Shown in pieces: positions 58,450 through 64,000 of a stretch of 64,000 bases of DNA. A model generated the notes under the pieces. That model did not search any database. It was not told the DNA's origin and worked only from the letters and a program-made list of their open reading frames with translations. Position 1 is the stretch's first letter, and every line of letters begins with the position of its first letter. The stretch is from Planctomyces sp. (lineage in GTDB: Bacteria > Planctomycetota > Planctomycetia > Planctomycetales > Planctomycetaceae), in the NCBI GenBank assembly GCA_019636235.1, contig JAHBXW010000002.1, positions 372,001-436,000 on the forward strand, written 5' to 3'. Position numbers and translations under genes: made by a program.

Positions 58450-58620
58450 CAATCGACTCCGGCGTTTGCAAGGCTGACGATTCGCGGCGATCCGGCCGCG
58501 AGGCCCGCGGGGGACCGCAGCCAGCGTACAGAAAGTCCGGTCGGGCGTCCTGTCCGCTTGTCTGGTTGAGTTCGGCCGGCGTACTGCACGGTCGGACAAG
58601 AGGACCGTGGCCTCTGCACG

Positions 58621-59436
58621 TCAGTCCGGCCGGCGCGCCCGGGCGGCCGCCAGCGACTCCGCGACGAGCGGCCCCATCTTGGGATGCAGCGGCTCGCCAT
58701 CGGGCGGAAGCTGGAGTTCACGCAGCGTTTCGCTGGCGGTCGGACCGATGCTGCCAATGAAGGCGCGTCGGGCGGCGGCCAGCCAGGCGTCCCGCAGCCC
58801 CAATTGTTCGGCGACCTGCAGCACGTGATGCGCCTGCTGGGCACTGGTGAACAGCAGCACGTCGAAGCCGCCGTCGATGGTCGTCCGAATCGCGCTGCGC
58901 AGCGGTTCCAGATTGTCCGGCAGTTCCCAGCGATAAACGGGAACGGCGACGACCTGTGCGCCGCGCGATTCCAGTCCCGCGTACAACTCAGGATTCGGCT
59001 GGCCGTACTCCTGCACGGCGATGGTCCGCCCGTCGAGCGCGACGCCGGCGGCGTCGATGGCGCTCAGCACCTCTCGCCAGGTGTTCGGCTCGGGGGCGCG
59101 GAGATCAATCCGGACGCCCCAGCGGGCCAGGACGGCAGCGGGTTTCGGTCCGCGGATGAAAATCGGACGGCGGTTCATCTCCTCGACGAGCTGCTCGCGA
59201 CTGAGCCGCGTCGTCAGAACGTCAAACAGCGCCTGAGCGCCGACGCCCGTCAGCAGCAGGACGATGTCGATCCGCCCCGCGGTGAGCTGGTTCCAGAACT
59301 CCCAGACGGCGTCCTGCCGGTCGAGCGGGATTTCGCGCATCGAGGGGGCGATCGTCGGCTCGCCGCCGTGACGCCGGATCAGGGCCGCCATTTCCTCGGC
59401 GCGGCGGGATTCAAAGCTGCAGACGCGAAGCGACAT
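58621..59436 (-). CDS. hemD: Uroporphyrinogen-III synthase
   Basis: Cyclises hydroxymethylbilane to uroporphyrinogen III in haem synthesis. The 271-residue product has two similar lobes: SLRVCSFESRRAEEMAALIR at the start, ELYAGLESRGAQVVAVPVYR, and GGFDVLLFTSAQQAHHVLQV, then FIGSIGPTASETLRELQLPP, which is the most characteristic HemD line. HemD is poorly conserved, so the call rests on this layout. No other haem genes are adjacent. Confidence 0.85.
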   Translation of the reverse strand: MSLRVCSFESRRAEEMAALIRRHGGEPTIAPSMREIPLDRQDAVWEFWNQLTAGRIDIVLLLTGVGAQALFDVLTTRLSREQLVEEMNRRPIFIRGPKPAAVLARWGVRIDLRAPEPNTWREVLSAIDAAGVALDGRTIAVQEYGQPNPELYAGLESRGAQVVAVPVYRWELPDNLEPLRSAIRTTIDGGFDVLLFTSAQQAHHVLQVAEQLGLRDAWLAAARRAFIGSIGPTASETLRELQLPPDGEPLHPKMGPLVAESLAAARARRPD

Positions 59437-59543
59437 GATGAAAGCGGAGGTGGAACGGGAGGTTGCCGCGGGAGGCGCGGCCGCGGCGTTTCAGGGACGC
59501 AGGCTGCGGCGCTGATCGGTATGCTGGCCGCGTTGGGAACCGC

Positions 59544-62500
59544 ATGACCTCGGACGATCGCACGATGCCCGCCGCCTGCCTGCGCCGACTGTTGATTCTG
59601 GCGACTCTGCTGCCGCTCGCCCATGCCGCGGCGCAGGCCGACGACGAGCTGGCCGCCGAAATGCCGCGCCTGCCGGCCGTCGAGCCCGCCGACGCGGCCG
59701 CCACGCTGACGGTTCAGCACGGGTTCCGGATGACGCTGGTCGCCCACGAGCCGGATGTGTGCGATCCGGTCGACGCCTGCTTCGACGAGTCCGGGCGGAT
59801 GTATGTCGCCGAGTTCCGCGGCTATCCGTATTCCGCGGAGGCCCGCATTCCCCAGCAGCCCGAACCGATCGGCCGCAGGGACGCCTGTCTGGTGCGGCGG
59901 CTCGAGGATCGCGATGGCGACGGCCGGTTCGAAACCAGCGTGGTGTTCGCCGACGGGCTGAGCTGGGTCGTCTCGGTCTGTTGCTACGACGGGGGCCTGT
60001 TCGTCCTGGCGCCTTCGACGCTGTACTACATGAAGGACACGGACGGAGACGGCGTGGCGGACGAGCGACGGATCGTGCTGACCGGATTCAGCCGTTCGAA
60101 CGTGCAGGCGATCGCGAACAACATGAAGTGGGGGCTGGACAACCGCATCCATGTGGCGGGAGGGATGAATGGCGGCGAGCTGGCGTGGCACGGACGTTCG
60201 CTGGGGGACATCCGCGGGACGGACTTCAGCTTCGATCCGCGGGGCATTCTGGCGGCGCCGGCGGAGGCGGAGACTGTGGGGGATTCCGCGCCGTTTCGAC
60301 CCGCCTGGTTCCGTCGCGAAACGGGAGGCCAGCAGTTCGGCGCGAGCTTCGACGACTGGGGAAACCGGTTCGTGTGCTCGAACAGCAACCACATTCAGCA
60401 CGTGCTGTTTCCCTGGCAGGCGGCCAACCGCACGCCGGGGTTTTCGCCCCGGGAGATGATCCGCAACATCGCCAGAGAGGGACCCGCCGCGCCGGTGTTT
60501 CGAAAGAGTCCGGCGGAGCCCTGGCGGCTGGTCCGCACGCGCCGCCGCGCGGCCGATCCCGAGTTTCAGCAGCGGCTGCCCGCGACGGAGCTGGTCGCCA
60601 CGGGATTCTTCACCTCCGCCACGGGGGTGACGATCTATCGCGGCGACGCCTATCCGGAGGAGTATCGAGGGCAGGCCTTCATCGGCGATGTGGGCGGAAA
60701 CCTGATTCATCGCAAACGGCTGATCCCGGATCGCGCGAGCTTCATCGCCGAGCGGGCCGACGAGGGCTGTGAATTCGTGACGTCGACCGACACCTGGTTC
60801 CGGCCGGTGAACTTTGTGAACGGTCCGGACGGCTGCCTGTACGTGCTGGACATGTATCGCGAGACGATCGAGCACCCGTACTCGATTCCCGAGGACATCA
60901 AGTCGCATGTCGACCTGGAGAGCGGCCACGACCGGGGGCGGATCTGGCGGCTGGAGCCTCCGGGCTGGGAGCGGCCGCGCGTTCCGAACCTGGCCGCGCT
61001 CTCATCCGTCGACCTCGTGCCCCTGCTGGGCCATGACAATGCCTGGCAGCGCGAGACGGCGCAGCGGCTGATCTGTCAGCGGCGGGATCCCGGCATCGCG
61101 GATGTCATCCGGGACCGATTGAGGCAGGTTCCGTGGGGCGAATCGGGCGATGAATTGTTCATGGTGCATGGCCTGTCGACGCTCGACGGACTGGGAGCAT
61201 TGCAGGTTGACGACGTCAGGGAGGCGTTAGAGCGGTCTCTGGTTCGGCTGCATGTGCTGGCTCACGTGGCGCAGGTCGGCGGAGTGTTCGGCCGGGACTG
61301 GTCGCTCGGCGGTACAGAGGGCGCTGCATTTATGAGGTTCTGGAATCCTCCCACACCGGATGGTCGGGCGGCGCCGGCCAAGCTCCGCAGTGCACTGGCG
61401 TTCGGAGATTCAACGCCCGAATCCAAGCCATTCGTGTTGGCGTTCCTGGGACGGTTCGCCGAGTTCGATCCGGTGCTGATTGACGCCCTGGTCAGCTCGA
61501 CGGGGTCGGATCTCGTGGCGACGGGCGTTGCGGCGTTTCGCGACCTGTCCGGCACGGCCGCGAACGGATCGCCCAATGAACAGGACATTTCTCTGGGCCT
61601 GCTGGCGGCGCGGATCGTCGATGTCTGCGCGCTGCGGGGCGCTGACGATCTCGCCGAGTTGTGGAGCGCGGCCCACGCGGCTCGAGGCGCGAGCGGAACG
61701 CTCAGGACGGCCCTGGAAGCGTCCACCACCGGACTGCAGCGGCGGGGGCTGTCGTTGCGGGATGTCGCGGCGTCGCCGCGCCTGACGGATGAGGCACGAA
61801 CGGCCGTGGAGGAGATCGTCCGGACGGCGGTTGCGAGCGCGGAGGACGCCGCTGCACCGCTGCCCGACCGCATCGCGGCTTTTCGCGTGCTGGCGGTCAG
61901 CGACGGGGACGAACTCCTGCCGGCGGCGCGTTCCGTCTCGACGCTGCAGACTCCAGCGGAGCTGCGCGCGGCCGCCATCGCGGCGGTCGCCGCCAGCCGC
62001 GATCCCGGAGCGACGGAGTGGCTCGTCGAGCGCTGGCCGGCCGCCACTCCCGACGAACGTCCTGCGGTGCTGGACGCGTTGTTGCGGACGCCGGCCCGGG
62101 CGGCGGCGCTGCTCGACGCCATCGCAGCGGGAGACGTGCCCGTGGGAGCGCTTTCCGCCGGGGTGCGGGACCAGCTTCAATCGCACCCGGAAAGCGGGGT
62201 GCGGACCCGGGCCGCGGCGCTCCTGGAAAGTGTGAATGAAGACCGGCAGGCCGTGATCGCGGACTATCGGGGAGCGCTGGAACAGGGAGATGCCGAGCGG
62301 GGGCTGACGGTGTTTCGGAAGTCGTGCGCGTCGTGCCACCGATCATCGGACTTCGAGGGGCACGATGTCGGGCCGCGGTTGACGTCCGTTCGAAACAAGT
62401 CGGCCGAGGACCTGCTGCTGGCGATTCTGGATCCGAATCGCGAGGCCCTGCCGCAATACACGAGCTACACCGTGGTGACGGACGATGGGCGCATCTTCAC

Positions 62501-62726
62501 GGGCCTGCTGGCGGCGGAGACGGAGACGACGCTGACGGTGCGTCGCGCGGAACGCCAGGAAGACGTGGTCCTCCGCAGCCAGGTGGAGCTGATCCGATCG
62601 AACAGCCAGTCGCTGATGCCGGCCGGATTGGAGAAGGACCTGACCCCGCGGGACGTGGCGGACGTGATCGCCTGGATTCGTGCCATGCCGCCGGAGCCGG
62701 GATTCCGGACGGACTTGTCCAACTGA
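59544..62726 (+). CDS. PVC-type membrane-bound dehydrogenase-cytochrome c protein
   Basis: A 1060-residue secreted protein. After a signal peptide ([20 protein letters not shown]) comes a beta-propeller-like dehydrogenase domain typical of Planctomycetes/Verrucomicrobia: [60 protein letters not shown] central helical HEAT-like region follows (about 480-900). The C-terminal cytochrome c domain has haem motif CASCH at 928-932 and [12 protein letters not shown], with an axial Met candidate in [20 protein letters not shown]. It probably oxidises sugars or similar and passes electrons to haem in the periplasm; the substrate is unknown. An alternative start is ATG 59565. Confidence 0.92.
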   Translation: MTSDDRTMPAACLRRLLILATLLPLAHAAAQADDELAAEMPRLPAVEPADAAATLTVQHGFRMTLVAHEPDVCDPVDACFDESGRMYVAEFRGYPYSAEARIPQQPEPIGRRDACLVRRLEDRDGDGRFETSVVFADGLSWVVSVCCYDGGLFVLAPSTLYYMKDTDGDGVADERRIVLTGFSRSNVQAIANNMKWGLDNRIHVAGGMNGGELAWHGRSLGDIRGTDFSFDPRGILAAPAEAETVGDSAPFRPAWFRRETGGQQFGASFDDWGNRFVCSNSNHIQHVLFPWQAANRTPGFSPREMIRNIAREGPAAPVFRKSPAEPWRLVRTRRRAADPEFQQRLPATELVATGFFTSATGVTIYRGDAYPEEYRGQAFIGDVGGNLIHRKRLIPDRASFIAERADEGCEFVTSTDTWFRPVNFVNGPDGCLYVLDMYRETIEHPYSIPEDIKSHVDLESGHDRGRIWRLEPPGWERPRVPNLAALSSVDLVPLLGHDNAWQRETAQRLICQRRDPGIADVIRDRLRQVPWGESGDELFMVHGLSTLDGLGALQVDDVREALERSLVRLHVLAHVAQVGGVFGRDWSLGGTEGAAFMRFWNPPTPDGRAAPAKLRSALAFGDSTPESKPFVLAFLGRFAEFDPVLIDALVSSTGSDLVATGVAAFRDLSGTAANGSPNEQDISLGLLAARIVDVCALRGADDLAELWSAAHAARGASGTLRTALEASTTGLQRRGLSLRDVAASPRLTDEARTAVEEIVRTAVASAEDAAAPLPDRIAAFRVLAVSDGDELLPAARSVSTLQTPAELRAAAIAAVAASRDPGATEWLVERWPAATPDERPAVLDALLRTPARAAALLDAIAAGDVPVGALSAGVRDQLQSHPESGVRTRAAALLESVNEDRQAVIADYRGALEQGDAERGLTVFRKSCASCHRSSDFEGHDVGPRLTSVRNKSAEDLLLAILDPNREALPQYTSYTVVTDDGRIFTGLLAAETETTLTVRRAERQEDVVLRSQVELIRSNSQSLMPAGLEKDLTPRDVADVIAWIRAMPPEPGFRTDLSN

Positions 62727-63027
62727 GGCGCTGCGAGTCGACGGCGTGCTGCGCGTTCCGACAGGGCTTCGCATGCGCGGCTGGTCGAATCGCTATCGCG
62801 GCACGAGTGAATCAGCGGGGGCTGCTCGTTTCGCGTTCAACGGGGCATCTTGCAGGACAGTGAGACTCCGGGGCTGTTCCGCGCAGCCGATGCGCGCCTC
62901 TGTGAACCGTCAAGCGTTGTTGCGGTGACAAGTGCGCCGCGGGCGGTTGTTGCTTCGGTTCGCCCCTGTTTGGCATGCGACATGCCATCTCCTGATTGCG
63001 GGTCGGAACGTCAGGAGGAGTCTGCGC
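62727..63027. other. Intergenic gap, nothing recognised
   Basis: About 300 bases between two plus-strand genes. Codon pattern is lost and no hairpin with a T tract was seen. A strong AGGAGG ribosome binding site (63013-63018) ends the gap, 9 bases before the SDR start. Confidence 0.45.
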
Positions 63028-64000
63028 ATGGGGGGCACATCACAGCCGCGTGTGGTGGTCATCACGGGGGCGTCCGCCGGCGTCGGGCGCGCAACGGCTC
63101 GAGAATTCGCCCGCCGGGGCGCCCGGATCGGGTTGCTCGCGCGCGGCCGCGCGGGGCTCGCGGGAGCGGCCGGGGACGTGAGCGGGCTGGGAGGCGTCGC
63201 ACTGCCGCTGAGCGTGGACGTCGCCGACGCGGATGCGGTCGATCAGGCCGCGGAGCGAATCGAGCGCGAGCTGGGGCCGATCGATGTGTGGGTCAACAAT
63301 GCGACCGTGACCGTTTTCGCGCCGGTCGCTGAAGTGACGGCCGAGGAGTTTCGCCGCGTCACCGAGGTGACCTATCTCGGTTATGTCTACGGAACGCTGG
63401 CCGCGCTGCGGCGGATGCGGTCCCGCAACCGCGGCGCCATCGTGCAGGTCGGCTCCGCGCTGGCCTATCGCGGGATTCCTCTGCAGTCCGCGTACTGCGC
63501 CGCCAAGCATGCCATCCAGGGCTTCAACGACTCGCTGAGAGCCGAACTGATTCACGACGGCAGCGCCGTGCGGGTGACAATGGTCCAGTTGCCCGCGCTC
63601 AATACGCCTCAGTTCGAGTGGACGCGCAGCCGGATGGAACGTGCCGCCCAGCCGGTGCCGCCGATCTACCAGCCCGAGGTCGCGGCCGAGGCGATCGTCC
63701 ATGCCGCGGATCATGACCGCCGCGAATGGCATGTCGGCGCCATGACGACGGCTGTCATCGTCGGCAACAAGCTGCTTCCGGGACTGGGGGACGCGTACCT
63801 GGCGCACACGGGATACGAGTCGCAACTCCGCGACCGTCCGCGCGATCCCGCGGCGCCGGACAATCTCTTTGAGGCGGCGGATGAAGACGTCGATTTCGGC
63901 GCGCATGGTGCGTTCGACGATCGCGCGCATAGGTTCTGCCCGCTGACATGGTTCAGCCGGAACCGGGCGGGGGTGGCGCTCGCCGGGCTGGCGGGACTGG
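63028..64000 (+). CDS. Short-chain dehydrogenase/reductase (partial, runs off window)
   Basis: An SDR-family oxidoreductase; 324 codons are visible with no stop. NAD(P)-binding motif TGASAGVG (13-20), NNA region WVNNATV (about 88-94), catalytic Ser143, Tyr156 and Lys160 (QSAYCAAKHA). The family core ends near residue 260. The frame continues with a basic, Trp-containing segment and a Gly/Ala-rich hydrophobic stretch (GVALAGLAGL) at the window edge, so a C-terminal membrane anchor or a second domain is likely. The substrate is unknown. Confidence 0.9.
   Translation, partial: MGGTSQPRVVVITGASAGVGRATAREFARRGARIGLLARGRAGLAGAAGDVSGLGGVALPLSVDVADADAVDQAAERIERELGPIDVWVNNATVTVFAPVAEVTAEEFRRVTEVTYLGYVYGTLAALRRMRSRNRGAIVQVGSALAYRGIPLQSAYCAAKHAIQGFNDSLRAELIHDGSAVRVTMVQLPALNTPQFEWTRSRMERAAQPVPPIYQPEVAAEAIVHAADHDRREWHVGAMTTAVIVGNKLLPGLGDAYLAHTGYESQLRDRPRDPAAPDNLFEAADEDVDFGAHGAFDDRAHRFCPLTWFSRNRAGVALAGLAGL

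Overview
This window is a high-GC, densely coded chromosomal segment that most likely comes from a planctomycete (PVC group). The support is: a large secreted protein with a dehydrogenase-like N-terminus, HEAT-like helices and a C-terminal CxxCH cytochrome domain (59544-62726), typical of PVC bacteria; a membrane-anchored eukaryote-like Ser/Thr kinase; an orphan hopanoid gene hpnH; several thioredoxin-fold lipoproteins and exported proteins; and interspersed intergenic repeats of a kind I recall from planctomycetes. I saw no rRNA, tRNA or CRISPR array.

Layout. 1-11039 (minus strand): a Tad/Flp-type pilus gene set (prepilin peptidase, TadE, CpaB, TadG, TadA, TadB, TadC), then a molybdate importer modABC, then a pilin-like exported protein. 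11389-18370: a ROK-like kinase, a large membrane protein, a GNAT acetyltransferase and a uvrA whose product carries an extra, incomplete second UvrA N-terminal module. 18520-29852: mixed metabolism, including a D-amino-acid-type oxidoreductase, OsmC, a D-amino-acid-type aminotransferase, HpnH, an alpha/beta hydrolase, a DUF2092-TlpA lipoprotein, an SPFH-GYF protein and a thioredoxin-YHS-like protein. 29175-35352: a kinase whose 3' end overlaps a pabA/trpG-type amidotransferase, then two more redoxin-domain exported proteins. 35667-42947 (plus): class II aldolase, a DacZ-like diadenylate cyclase, Obg, CTP synthase, a serine hydrolase and a second prepilin peptidase. 43322-49030: a DUF58 protein, a TadD-like lipoprotein with a planctomycete-type exported protein, and rsmB-aroA. 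49327-53506: surE, an M20 peptidase, an MFS transporter and dapB.

53507-55840 is the only clearly accessory stretch. An identical 334-bp sequence occurs twice in direct orientation (53641-53974 and 54936-55269) on either side of a secretin-like gene, and the outer copy abuts a decayed IS110-family transposase fragment. After it come a hypothetical protein, scpB, galM, hemD, the PVC cytochrome protein and an SDR that runs off the window end.

Working together: the tad genes can supply a pilus motor, inner-membrane platform and pseudopilin processing, but no canonical CpaC/RcpA secretin, TadZ or unambiguous Flp pilin lies with them. The secretin-like gene at 53960-54838 and the TadD-like lipoprotein at 44296-45183 are distant candidates for missing parts. 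Function calls rest on motif recognition by eye and no database search was run.
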